Source: Gloeocapsa sp. UFS-A4-WI-NPMV-4B04
GTDB lineage: Bacteria; Cyanobacteriota; Cyanobacteriia; Cyanobacteriales; Chroococcidiopsidaceae
DNA: 64,000 nucleotides
Direction of reading: 5' to 3'
NCBI GenBank assembly: GCA_019359535.1
Contig: JAHHHE010000002.1
Location: forward strand, 31,435-95,434
The translations under genes were made by a program, and so were the position numbers. Under the pieces are notes generated by a model. It was not told the DNA's origin, did not search any database, and saw only the letters and a program-made list of their open reading frames with translations. Positions 19,117-28,564 of this stretch are shown in pieces (position 1 is the first letter of the stretch; each line of letters opens with the position of its first letter).

Positions 19117-19138
19117 TGGTGGGGAATACCCACCCTAC
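19117..19138. repeat. Palindrome tggtggggaatacccaccctac downstream of eboE
   Basis: Near-inverted repeat, same type as 38297-38321. Confidence 0.6.
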
Positions 19139-19175
19139 AAGAAATTTTATAAATGGTGCGTAAGCGCTAAAACTT

Positions 19176-20549
19176 ATGTATAAAACTGTTGTTTTAAATG
19201 TAGTGGGATTAACACCTAATTTAATAGGTGAACATACGCCATTTTTGTCCAAGTGGGCATCTTGTGGGCAAGTTGTTCCAGTTAAGCCTGCGTTACCTGC
19301 TGTCACTTGTTCAGTACAAGCGTGTTACTTAACTGGTAAATGGGCAGATACTCACTCAATTGTAGGTAATGGTTGGTACTTCCGCGATGAGTGTGAAGTC
19401 AAGTTTTGGCGGCAGTCTAATAAACTAATACAAGCTCCTAAAATATGGGAAACAGCGCGATCGCTAGATCCTAAATTTACTTGCGCTAATCTCTTTTGGT
19501 GGTATAATATGTACTCTTCGGTAGATATTTCGGTAACGCCACGACCGATGTATCCGGCTGACGGTAGAAAACTTCCTGATATTTATACTCAGCCTGCGGA
19601 TTTAAGATTTAAGCTGCAAGAGCGTTTTGGCACTTTTCCTTTGTTTGATTTCTGGGGGCCAAAAACGTCGATCCGTTCTAGTCAGTGGATTGCTGAATCA
19701 GCCAAGGCTGTAGAGGAGATGTATTCTCCGACTTTGACACTAATATATATTCCGCACTTAGATTACGGTTTGCAGCGAATGGGGCCTAATGATCCGGCGA
19801 TCGCAACTGATTTAACAGAAGTAGACAGAGTATGCCAAGACTTAATTGAGTTCTACGAATCTCGCGGTGCGCGGGTGATGATAGTTTCTGAATATGGGAT
19901 AACGCCTGTAAATAAGGCAGTTTCGTTAAATAGAGTATTGCGGGAACAGGGGTATATAACAGTACGGGAAGAATTAGGGCGAGAATTACTCGATCCAGGC
20001 GCGAGTGTAGCTTTTGCTGTAGCAGATCACCAAGTCGCCCATATTTATGTTAATGACAAAGATAAAATCGCCCAAGTGCGGCAGTTAATTGAAAAAGTGC
20101 CTGGTGTGGACTTTGTTCTAGGCGAAGAAGGCAAGGCAGCTTACCATTTAAATCATCCCAATTCTGGTGAATTAGTAGCTGTTGCTGCCCCGGATGCTTG
20201 GTTTACTTACTACTACTGGCTAGACGACAACAAAGCACCGGACTTTGCCCGTACTGTAGATATTCACCGCAAGCCTGGTTACGATCCGGCAGAGTTATTC
20301 ATTGATCCTACTATTTCGTTGCAGCAGTTGAAATTAGCTGGGTTTTTGCTCAAGAAAAAGCTTGGTTTCCGTACTCTGCTAGATGTAATTCCTCTTGATG
20401 CTTCGTTAGTAAAAGGATCTCATGGGCGACTTCCTAGTTCTCCTGACGAGGGGCCATTGGTGATTAGTAAGGAAACTAATTTACTGCCATCTACTTTAGA
20501 AGCAACAGATGTCCATGATGTCATCTTGTCTCACTTACAACAGAAGTAA
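19176..20549 (+). CDS. eboF: Alkaline phosphatase / nucleotide pyrophosphatase family protein EboF
   Basis: VVLNVVGLTPNLIGEHTPFLSKWA, TLIYIPHLDYGLQRMGPND, VSEYGITPVN metal-dependent phosphohydrolase motifs; last gene of ebo block. Confidence 0.83.
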   Translation: MYKTVVLNVVGLTPNLIGEHTPFLSKWASCGQVVPVKPALPAVTCSVQACYLTGKWADTHSIVGNGWYFRDECEVKFWRQSNKLIQAPKIWETARSLDPKFTCANLFWWYNMYSSVDISVTPRPMYPADGRKLPDIYTQPADLRFKLQERFGTFPLFDFWGPKTSIRSSQWIAESAKAVEEMYSPTLTLIYIPHLDYGLQRMGPNDPAIATDLTEVDRVCQDLIEFYESRGARVMIVSEYGITPVNKAVSLNRVLREQGYITVREELGRELLDPGASVAFAVADHQVAHIYVNDKDKIAQVRQLIEKVPGVDFVLGEEGKAAYHLNHPNSGELVAVAAPDAWFTYYYWLDDNKAPDFARTVDIHRKPGYDPAELFIDPTISLQQLKLAGFLLKKKLGFRTLLDVIPLDASLVKGSHGRLPSSPDEGPLVISKETNLLPSTLEATDVHDVILSHLQQK

Positions 20550-20554
20550 ATTAG

Positions 20555-21751
20555 CTAAGATTCTGGCAACTTGTACTGATTTACAATCTGTTTGGCGAAT
20601 TCTGGTACATGGGCTGCTAATTTCTCTGGGTGATGCCGTTTTACGTAGAGATAGTTGCGGGTGAAGTGGGAATCAATTGAAAAACGGGCGTATTCTAGAC
20701 CTTTAGGGCCAATTTTTTCAATTACTACACCCATTAACTGTGCTGCCCACATTGGGAGGGTAACGCCTTTGTCGTAGGCGGGGATACTTTGTTGTACTGC
20801 TGATTTGCGATCGCCTTTTGACATCACTGGCTGAGTCTCTAGCTGATCTTGCACCAAATCCAGCATTTCTTGTCCTGTGTCATTGCGTACTACAATCCAC
20901 TGCCAGCCAAAGGGTGCGCCCATGTAGCCGACTACCAAATCTGCCAACGAGTTCACATAATCGAAGCAACTCATACAAGAAGGGGCAAATACATCTTTAA
21001 GCTGGTTCGTCTTTAGTCCGAAGAAAGGCACAGTTTCAAGTGAACCATCCTCGTGCTTAAAGTGAACTCGAAAGTCTTGCATGAACTCGTAATGGACTAC
21101 GGTTTCTGGAGAACGGCTGGTAGTTTCCAGGAATTTTTGCAATCCTGCACGGTTGACATTATCAACACAAGGTGTACCTAAAACATAAAGCTTTTCTAAG
21201 CCTAGCTGTTTTTCAACTGCTCTTAATGCCTGGATTTGACAACCAACACCAATTACCAATAGCCGCTTCATCCCCGATTGCTCAATTTGCTCTAATACGG
21301 AAAGGTTAGGCGAAAGTGTTGGTTTATTCACCCGCGCTGCTAAAATTTCTTCTGGAGTACGGGCAATGATTGGCATCGGCTGAAAGCGATCTTCTTTGGT
21401 GTTCTGCACACACACGACACCTTCAACAATGCCGCGATTAAGCATTTCAATTGCGATCGTGCTAACAATGCCTGTCCACTGCGCCCCCTCTATTGGCTCT
21501 GTTTTCCGCGCTGCCATCATGAATTGGTTAACGCCAAAGTACAGTTCATCTGGGTTGTCTAGATTACGAGAGCGATCGTGGGTTTGTTCTTCTAATTCTG
21601 CAATTTGTTGATTTAAAAAGGCGCAGGCATCCTTGACATAGTGTATATAGTATGTATCGCACAGCCCACACTCGCTGCATAGTTCTTTAGCAGGGCGACG
21701 GCTAGAGGGTTTGAGGGCTTTGGCTTTTTTATGAGGAATTACTGAGGTCAT
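20555..21751 (-). CDS. bciB: Coenzyme F420 hydrogenase/dehydrogenase beta subunit family protein, Slr1923/BciB-like (putative divinyl chlorophyllide reductase)
   Basis: LCSECGLCDTYYIHYVKDACAFL, GVGCQIQALRAVEKQLGLEKLYVLGTPCVDNVNRAGLQKFL, Cys clusters for Fe-S. Confidence 0.8.
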   Translation of the reverse strand: MTSVIPHKKAKALKPSSRRPAKELCSECGLCDTYYIHYVKDACAFLNQQIAELEEQTHDRSRNLDNPDELYFGVNQFMMAARKTEPIEGAQWTGIVSTIAIEMLNRGIVEGVVCVQNTKEDRFQPMPIIARTPEEILAARVNKPTLSPNLSVLEQIEQSGMKRLLVIGVGCQIQALRAVEKQLGLEKLYVLGTPCVDNVNRAGLQKFLETTSRSPETVVHYEFMQDFRVHFKHEDGSLETVPFFGLKTNQLKDVFAPSCMSCFDYVNSLADLVVGYMGAPFGWQWIVVRNDTGQEMLDLVQDQLETQPVMSKGDRKSAVQQSIPAYDKGVTLPMWAAQLMGVVIEKIGPKGLEYARFSIDSHFTRNYLYVKRHHPEKLAAHVPEFAKQIVNQYKLPES

Positions 21752-21983
21752 GTTATGAACGTTTTTAAATAAGAATCACAGTCTGATTAAGATAGCCCAA
21801 GGCTCTCTTTACAGATTAATAGAGGTAATGAATATTTCCGTGATTGTTACGAAGCCGTAACGGTTAACTTAAAATCGCAACTGAATTAACGTGACATTCA
21901 TAAGTTGAACTATAAAGAAGTGCGATCGCGCTTGTCAATCAATTTTGTCGAGTTTGGAGGCGATCGCCTGCTGCAAAATAAAT

Positions 21984-22790
21984 TCAAAGCATTTGAATAC
22001 CACCGCTTACTGGCAAGTAAGCTCCTGTAATAAATCTTGCTTGTTCAGAAGCTAATAGCAGGATAGCACCCGCGATATCTTCAGGGTGTCCAATTCTTTG
22101 CAATGGTGTCATTTGGGCAATAGCGTCTTTCTGTTGCTGTGGCTGAGACGCGGTAGCATCAGTTTGAGTCAATCCAGGTGCTACAGCGTTGACACGAATT
22201 GAGTGAGGCCCTAACTCGACAGCCAAGGATTTTACAAAACCGTCTAATCCAGACTTAGCTGTGCTATGAGCGCAGAACCCCTCACTTGGATAACGGGACA
22301 GACTACTGCTAACGGCAATAATACAGCCGCGCTTTTGTTCAATCATCGCAGGAACTACTGCTTTACAGGGATAAAATGCACCCTTAAGTTCTCCTAGCAG
22401 TTTATTCTCAAAGTCTTGCCATTGGTAATCTACAATCGTGTGCGATCGCACACTAAGCATTGGCGTTTAGTACCAGCGTATCTCTAAAATCAAAAACCTC
22501 TGAAACCTGCTTAACCATTACCTCAACTTGGCTAGTGTCTCTTACGTCTGCTTTGACTGCTACAGCCTTACCATCATCTGCTGCGATCGCATCTACTACC
22601 TGTTGGGCAGCTTGTTACCGAAGTAGTTTACGCCAACAGCCGCGCCGTGACGAGCTAGCAGTTTTGCTGTAGCTGCACCAATTCCCCGACTTGCACCTGT
22701 AATGAGGGCGACTCTACCTGTCATCAACTTAGATTCTGAGTGCTGGTTGTCTTGAGTTTGTGTAGCAATCATGGTATTTCCTTTAGCCAA
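21984..22790 (-). pseudogene. SDR family oxidoreductase broken by frameshifts
   Basis: N-terminal ALITGASRGIGAATAKLLARHGAAVGVNYFGNK (22596-22790), middle AAQQVVDAIAADDGKAVAVKADVRDTSQVEVMVKQVSEVFDFRDTLVLNANA* in another frame, C-terminal YPSEGFCAHSTAKSGLDGFVKSLAVELGPHSIRVNAVAPG (21984-22460) in a third ORF. Confidence 0.85.
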
Positions 22791-23041
22791 GGTGTATGTT
22801 CTTAAAAATTTAAGTAGACGTATGCGATCGCGCCTGTTAGTGACATTAGTTTAGGCAAGTCTAAGAAGACTGCGAATCAATCTATGGTGCAAACAATCCT
22901 TGACTTGGAAGGTTTTTATCGTTTAAAGAATAAGAGATAGCCTTCCGTGTTGCCTCTTCTGCGGTGAAGCGCAACTATGAAAAAAGAGAAGACGGCTACT
23001 GGTACAAGAAACCGGAATAAACATTAGTTGGATGAGGAACT

Positions 23042-23518
23042 ATGAGAACTACCCATTACCTGCTCCTGAGTGCCACTTTAATCCTCTTTTCTAACCTGGA
23101 AGCGCAAGCCCAACAAGTAGAAAGTTCTACGGATCGTCCTTCCTTAGTGTTAGTTAAAGGAGATACTTCTAATAGTTGTAGCTTTGTCTCTACTGATGTT
23201 CTGGAACGGACGGCGGACATTGTTCAGGGTTTGTTTTTTGTTCAGTTAGGCGACTCGCCAGACGCTGTGGAGTCTAAAATGCGCTTCACTCCTGATCAAC
23301 CTTATCGGGATAGCGTATTACAATGGACAGCGATCGCCCAGGGAAACTATACTAAAGCGGTTGTAAATTTCGCTGATAACGGCGCTGCTAGCCGCACTTT
23401 TACAATGGCGACTAATTACAACCAACCCGATGAAAAACTTTGTCAGTGGGAGGTACAGGAACCACAACAGAATCCAGAAGAGAACTTTTCGACTCCAGAT
23501 CCATCCTTGAGCCAGTAA
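23042..23518 (+). CDS. Hypothetical secreted protein
   Basis: 158-aa ORF with clear N-terminal signal peptide (YLLLSATLILFSNLEAQAQ); no family recognised. Confidence 0.6.
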   Translation: MRTTHYLLLSATLILFSNLEAQAQQVESSTDRPSLVLVKGDTSNSCSFVSTDVLERTADIVQGLFFVQLGDSPDAVESKMRFTPDQPYRDSVLQWTAIAQGNYTKAVVNFADNGAASRTFTMATNYNQPDEKLCQWEVQEPQQNPEENFSTPDPSLSQ

Positions 23519-23832
23519 GATATTGTCTTATTGAGCCGATGAGGAATGCGTAAGCCTTATATTTTGGTTAAGACTCTCAGGAGTGTAAAGCCTGTATTCG
23601 CGCTCCTTGCTGGTACTGGTAAGTTCTTTATTACAAAAAGCTATTAACTTCTGGGTGTAGCTATGGTTGTTTTTACTATTGATGAAAAGATGCTGATAAC
23701 TGGTAGCAAAGGTGGAAATATCTAAATATAGTGTCAAATGCAAGGCTTAGACGAAAGTTATGAGCGCGATTGCAACTCGCTCAACTTTAGCATCTAAAAC
23801 ATCATTACTATTTTGCTATTTACTCAATACAG

Positions 23833-26025
23833 TTAAATTTTAAATTGAGCCACAGTTTTCTTTAATTCAACCACATCTAAATAATCAAGAGCAAATGCTT
23901 TACGAAGCAAATTGTCAGGAATAAAGCGATCATATTTTTGAATTTTTGGTGCTTCTTGAGGGCTGACTAAATCATGGGCTGTAATCTTATTTTGGCATAA
24001 ATTAACAAGTTGATGATAAAGCTCTTTGACTTCAATGCCTAGTTTAATGCTGATAAAATAGGGGCATATACCACCAATACTTCTAATGTCCAAATTGCGA
24101 CAATACAAATTAAGTAATCTTTCCAAAGTACGGTAAGCCACACTACCCGTCCAAGGGAAAATATAACAAGTTTTACCTTTCATTAATAGAAAGTTTGTTT
24201 GATCTAATCTGGCATTTCGCGCTAATTGCCGCGCTATTTTTAATCTTTCCTTAGCGCCGTTTTGTAAATAGCTATATAAAATATCTTCAAATAGAACGCG
24301 GCGCATTCTTTGTAAAACTTTAGGATGAATATCGCTACTACTAACACTACGCCAAGAAATACCAGCTATACCTTCAACTTGCTTAACCCAAATAGTATTT
24401 GCTTTTGGTTCAATATCTAAAACTTCCCATGTTCTACCAGCTAAAGTAAATTGATTTCCAACGGGTTGCAGCATAAAAATACTGCCAATCTCCATAGAAT
24501 CATCTCTAACTTTATATTCTTTGTTATCTGCAAAAACAGCATAAAACTGGAAAGAATGAACTATTTTTTCTCCAGTTAAACCAATAAGTAGTTTACCTTG
24601 TTCGGTCTGCTGAACATGATCGATATCTATTAAATGACGTAATAATTGGCGGAAATCATCTTTAGAAATAGCACTAAATGGAGGTAAAGTTAGAACTTGG
24701 GCGGCAAGGGTAGCTGGTGAAAGTTCTCCCATTGCTGCTAAGGTACTCATTGTCTGGTGGTACAATAAACTCATTGGATATTGAATAGGCCGGATTGGTT
24801 CAATCCAACGCTCTTCTAGATAAAGTTGAATAATTGCGATCGCCTGTAACAATTGCCAAGGAATTTGTTCAGGTAAGGACTCCTCACCAGACAATTCTGC
24901 TTCAGCACATACAAACCGCATTTCAGCCGCTTCACCGCGTCTTCCAGAACGTCCTAACCTCTGCAAGAAGCTAGATACTGAAATTGGTGCTTCTAGCTGA
25001 ATTACTCGTTCTAGTTGTCCGATATCAATTCCTAATTCTAGGGTAACTGTTGCAGCAGTAACCGCCGCCTTAGTGTCTCGCATTGCTGCTTCAGCCGCTT
25101 CTCGCAACTTAGTAGAGATACTACCATGATGGACATGATAAATATCTGGTAATCCCTCAGATAAAGCAATTTGGCGCAGAGTAGAAATAACTGATTCTGT
25201 CTCGGCGCGGTTGTTAGCAAAAATTAGACAATTGCGAGATTTTATGCTATTAAAAATGTACCTATAATACGGTGAAAAATCTACCTCCCTAACCCCCTTT
25301 TCAGTAGCAGGTTGATTTGGAATATAAAAATGTTCTAACGCTAAATTTAACTTACGTCCTCCACCTTGAACATCCGAAATAATAACTTGTCTTTCGGTTC
25401 CTGCTTGTAGCCATTGTGCAGCAGATGAATAATCACCAAGCGTTGCAGATAAGCCAATCCGACGCGGTGGTTTTTTAATGAATTTAGATAATCTTGCTAG
25501 TTGGCAAAGAATTTGGCAACCGCGTTCAGACTCCATGAATGCGTGAATTTCATCAATAACAACAAAGCGTAAATCTCCAAACAAGCGAGATAATTCATTA
25601 TGTTTGTTAATTAATAAGCTTTCTAATGATTCTGGTGTAATTTGTAAAACACCTTTAGGATCTTTAAGTAGTATTTGTTTACGACTTTGAGATACATCGC
25701 CATGCCAATGTGACACAGGAATATCTGCTTCTTTTAATAAGTTATTTAAACGTTCAAATTGATCGTTAATTAGTGCTTTAATTGGACCAATGTATAAGAC
25801 ACCTATAGTATTGGTAGGCTCCTTATGTAATAAAGTTAAAACCGGAAGAAAAGCTGCTTCCGTTTTTCCTGATGCAGTTCCAGCAGCAAGCAATAAATGG
25901 TCATCCGTATCAAAAATTACTTTACAAGCTTCGATTTGAACTGGACGCAATTCAGTCCAATTATGAGTGTAAATATATTCTTGAATAAAAGGTGCAAGTC
26001 TAGAAAACGCGCTACTATCGCTCAT
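23833..26025 (-). CDS. DEAD/DEAH box helicase, Lhr / BREX BrxHI-like
   Basis: Walker A AAGTASGKTEA, DEIH box (VIDEIHAF), SATLGD, QRLGRSGRRGE, extended C-terminal region. Confidence 0.85.
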   Translation of the reverse strand: MSDSSAFSRLAPFIQEYIYTHNWTELRPVQIEACKVIFDTDDHLLLAAGTASGKTEAAFLPVLTLLHKEPTNTIGVLYIGPIKALINDQFERLNNLLKEADIPVSHWHGDVSQSRKQILLKDPKGVLQITPESLESLLINKHNELSRLFGDLRFVVIDEIHAFMESERGCQILCQLARLSKFIKKPPRRIGLSATLGDYSSAAQWLQAGTERQVIISDVQGGGRKLNLALEHFYIPNQPATEKGVREVDFSPYYRYIFNSIKSRNCLIFANNRAETESVISTLRQIALSEGLPDIYHVHHGSISTKLREAAEAAMRDTKAAVTAATVTLELGIDIGQLERVIQLEAPISVSSFLQRLGRSGRRGEAAEMRFVCAEAELSGEESLPEQIPWQLLQAIAIIQLYLEERWIEPIRPIQYPMSLLYHQTMSTLAAMGELSPATLAAQVLTLPPFSAISKDDFRQLLRHLIDIDHVQQTEQGKLLIGLTGEKIVHSFQFYAVFADNKEYKVRDDSMEIGSIFMLQPVGNQFTLAGRTWEVLDIEPKANTIWVKQVEGIAGISWRSVSSSDIHPKVLQRMRRVLFEDILYSYLQNGAKERLKIARQLARNARLDQTNFLLMKGKTCYIFPWTGSVAYRTLERLLNLYCRNLDIRSIGGICPYFISIKLGIEVKELYHQLVNLCQNKITAHDLVSPQEAPKIQKYDRFIPDNLLRKAFALDYLDVVELKKTVAQFKI

Positions 26026-26079
26026 ATTTATTTTAAGTTAGCAATACCCAGCTTAATATAAGGCTTAAAGTGCGATCGC

Positions 26080-27405
26080 TCATAAAGTAAATTCAGCAAC
26101 TTCACTGTTTTCATCCATGTCTAAGTTCTTATCCGCAGCACTAAGCGGTAAACTAGAACTGTGAATTAATTGCTCAAAAGAAATTTCTGGATTTTGTTGC
26201 AGGATATTCAAAACACTGATGAAATCGCGGATAATTTCTCCTGGTGTTAGTAAAACATTTGCACCCAAGCGGTTAACAACTTCTTGAACAAAATCATTAA
26301 ATTGATTGTTTGTAACAGCCTTTTCATAACCGTAGTGTATTGCATGAACATCGGCTAATCTTTGTAAAAGGCTCAAAATTTCTGACTCATTTAAAGTTTC
26401 TAGCTGAATAACTGGGCCAGAAGTATCTTGAAAACCTTTAGTAAAACGGCTTTTTGCTGTACGTCGTTGCCACGCTTGATCGTTAAATAATCCGCGTCTT
26501 GGATCTTCTAAAAAAGTCGGTGTTCCACCTATATAAATACCTAAATATTCAGCTTTGCCTTGCATTGTGTCATTAAACATTGCTAATAGTTTGTCATAGT
26601 TATCCTGCCGAGACATTGTATGATTTATCTTGTACAAATGGACGGCTTCATCAAGCAAAACTAAAAAACCTGTATAACCAATATCAGACACAAACTTAGC
26701 AAAAAGTTTGATGTAATCATACCAACTATCATCATCAATAATATCTCTTGCACTCAAACTTGACTTAGCATCGGTTTTATTGTCAAATTCTCCTCTTAGC
26801 CAACGCAAAGCAGCATTCTTTTTATCAGCATTATCCGAACGATAACCACGCCAATAATTTGTAACTACATTCGCAAAGGTAAACCCATGAACTAAGCCTT
26901 CGGTATTCTTAACTGCCTCTAAAATTCTTGCTTCTACTAAATTATCAAATCCATCATCATTAGGACGCATTCCGCTATCTTGAGCAACTTGATTTTGGAT
27001 ACTATTAATCCATGCTTCTAATATTGATGCTAATGCGCCACCATCAGGACGAAATTTTGTAGAAACATTCTGCATCAATTCACGATAAGTTGCTACACCT
27101 TGGCCGTTGCTTCCTACTAATCGGCGTTCAGGAGATAAGTCTGCATCAGCAACAACAAAGCCGCGTTCCATAGCGTGATTACGAATCAATTGCAGCATAA
27201 AACTCTTGCCTGATCCGTAACGTCCGACAACAAAGCGGAATGCTGCACCGCCTTCGGTAATATTTTCTAGATCCTGTAAGATTGCTGCAACTTCCTTTTC
27301 TCTACCGACAGCAATATATTCAAGACCAATTCTAGGTACTACTCCTGCACCAAGAGAATTAATTAGGGCAGTAGATACTCTTTTAGATATTCTTAATTTT
27401 ACCAT
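26080..27405 (-). CDS. P-loop ATPase similar to BREX BrxD (DUF2791-like)
   Basis: IAVGREKEVAAILQDLENITEGGAAFRFVVGRYGSGKSFMLQLIRNHAMERGFVVADADLSPERRLVGSNGQGVATYRELMQN; GFLVLLDEAVHLYKI. Confidence 0.75.
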   Translation of the reverse strand: MVKLRISKRVSTALINSLGAGVVPRIGLEYIAVGREKEVAAILQDLENITEGGAAFRFVVGRYGSGKSFMLQLIRNHAMERGFVVADADLSPERRLVGSNGQGVATYRELMQNVSTKFRPDGGALASILEAWINSIQNQVAQDSGMRPNDDGFDNLVEARILEAVKNTEGLVHGFTFANVVTNYWRGYRSDNADKKNAALRWLRGEFDNKTDAKSSLSARDIIDDDSWYDYIKLFAKFVSDIGYTGFLVLLDEAVHLYKINHTMSRQDNYDKLLAMFNDTMQGKAEYLGIYIGGTPTFLEDPRRGLFNDQAWQRRTAKSRFTKGFQDTSGPVIQLETLNESEILSLLQRLADVHAIHYGYEKAVTNNQFNDFVQEVVNRLGANVLLTPGEIIRDFISVLNILQQNPEISFEQLIHSSSLPLSAADKNLDMDENSEVAEFTL

Positions 27406-27410
27406 ATACC

Positions 27411-28553
27411 TTAATCTATTTCGTTAATATTGATTACTTTATTTAAATTTTCTAGATACTCTTCTAAAATTCCCATAGGAACTAGCTCTGAGCCTGGTTC
27501 AATAATTAGATCACCAATAGTATCTAAAGCACACTCATTTATAGCATCAATTAATAGCTCTGGCATTGTAATATTTTCTTCAGCAATCTTTTTAATTGCT
27601 GCACTCGGATCGCTTTGCTCAATTATTGCTTTGAGTACCTGAATTTCAGGCTTATTCAAGCGCATTACAAAATTTACCCATTCATCAGATATTTTTTCAG
27701 ATTGCTTGGGTTTAGTTTCTAATTTCTGTTGTTGGAGAATAATTAAATCATTTTCTATTTGTTTTTTATGGTTTTGTTGCTCTAATAGTTGAGTGTGGAG
27801 TAGTTCTAGATCAATCTCTAATAATTGTTTTTCTTGGGCGATCGCATTTAAAGACCACTTTTGCTCTAGCTTCTGTTTTTCAACTTCCTGTACTTGAGCT
27901 TGAATATTATCCAATTGTTCTTTTAATTCTATATTTATATTGTTTAAACCCCCTAAATTATCCTCTAATTCAACTTTTTGATTCCGATGTTCATTAATTT
28001 CTACTTGTAATTGCTGAAGTTGACCTTGCATCAAGTTAAAATTAGCTTCAGCATCCTGCTTTTCAGCTTTCATGAACTGCATAAACTCAGTTAACTCTTT
28101 TTTACGTTGTTCATACTTTTGAACTTGACTTTGTAAGCTGTTTAAATCTGCTTCCAGTTGATTCTTATGTTCTTCAAGAGTAATTACGTCTTCATTTAGC
28201 TGCTGCTTATAGCTACGTTGTTCGGTAATTTGGGCGTAGAGTTGTTTCAATTCTATTTTCAAAAAGTTGATATTATTCTTTGTTCTCTGTTCTTCAGCTG
28301 CGATCGCCTCAAAAGAATGATTTAGTTGTGCTTCCCACTCTTCAAGCTGATAAATCTGGTGTTCTAAATTAGTTAATATCTGCTTTTGCTCAATTCGCTG
28401 TTTGCCATTGACAACGAATACCCCGACAAAAGTAGCAGGTATAGTAATTATTCCGGCGATCGCGGCTGATTTAATGTCTCGGTTCACAAGTAGACTAAGA
28501 GCAAAGCTCACACCACAGGCAACTGAAACTAGAAGCAACGGATTTTTTACCAT
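27411..28553 (-). CDS. Membrane-anchored coiled-coil protein with C-terminal TerB-C-like domain
   Basis: N-terminal hydrophobic segments (LLLVSVACGVSFALSLLV; AAIAGIITIPATFVGVFVV), long coiled coil, C-terminal LNKPEIQVLKAIIEQSDPSAAIKKIAEENITMPELLIDAINECALDTIGDLIIEPG resembling the tellurite-resistance TerB C-terminal domain. Confidence 0.65.
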   Translation of the reverse strand: MVKNPLLLVSVACGVSFALSLLVNRDIKSAAIAGIITIPATFVGVFVVNGKQRIEQKQILTNLEHQIYQLEEWEAQLNHSFEAIAAEEQRTKNNINFLKIELKQLYAQITEQRSYKQQLNEDVITLEEHKNQLEADLNSLQSQVQKYEQRKKELTEFMQFMKAEKQDAEANFNLMQGQLQQLQVEINEHRNQKVELEDNLGGLNNINIELKEQLDNIQAQVQEVEKQKLEQKWSLNAIAQEKQLLEIDLELLHTQLLEQQNHKKQIENDLIILQQQKLETKPKQSEKISDEWVNFVMRLNKPEIQVLKAIIEQSDPSAAIKKIAEENITMPELLIDAINECALDTIGDLIIEPGSELVPMGILEEYLENLNKVININEID

Positions 28554-28564
28554 AGCTGAAGTGG

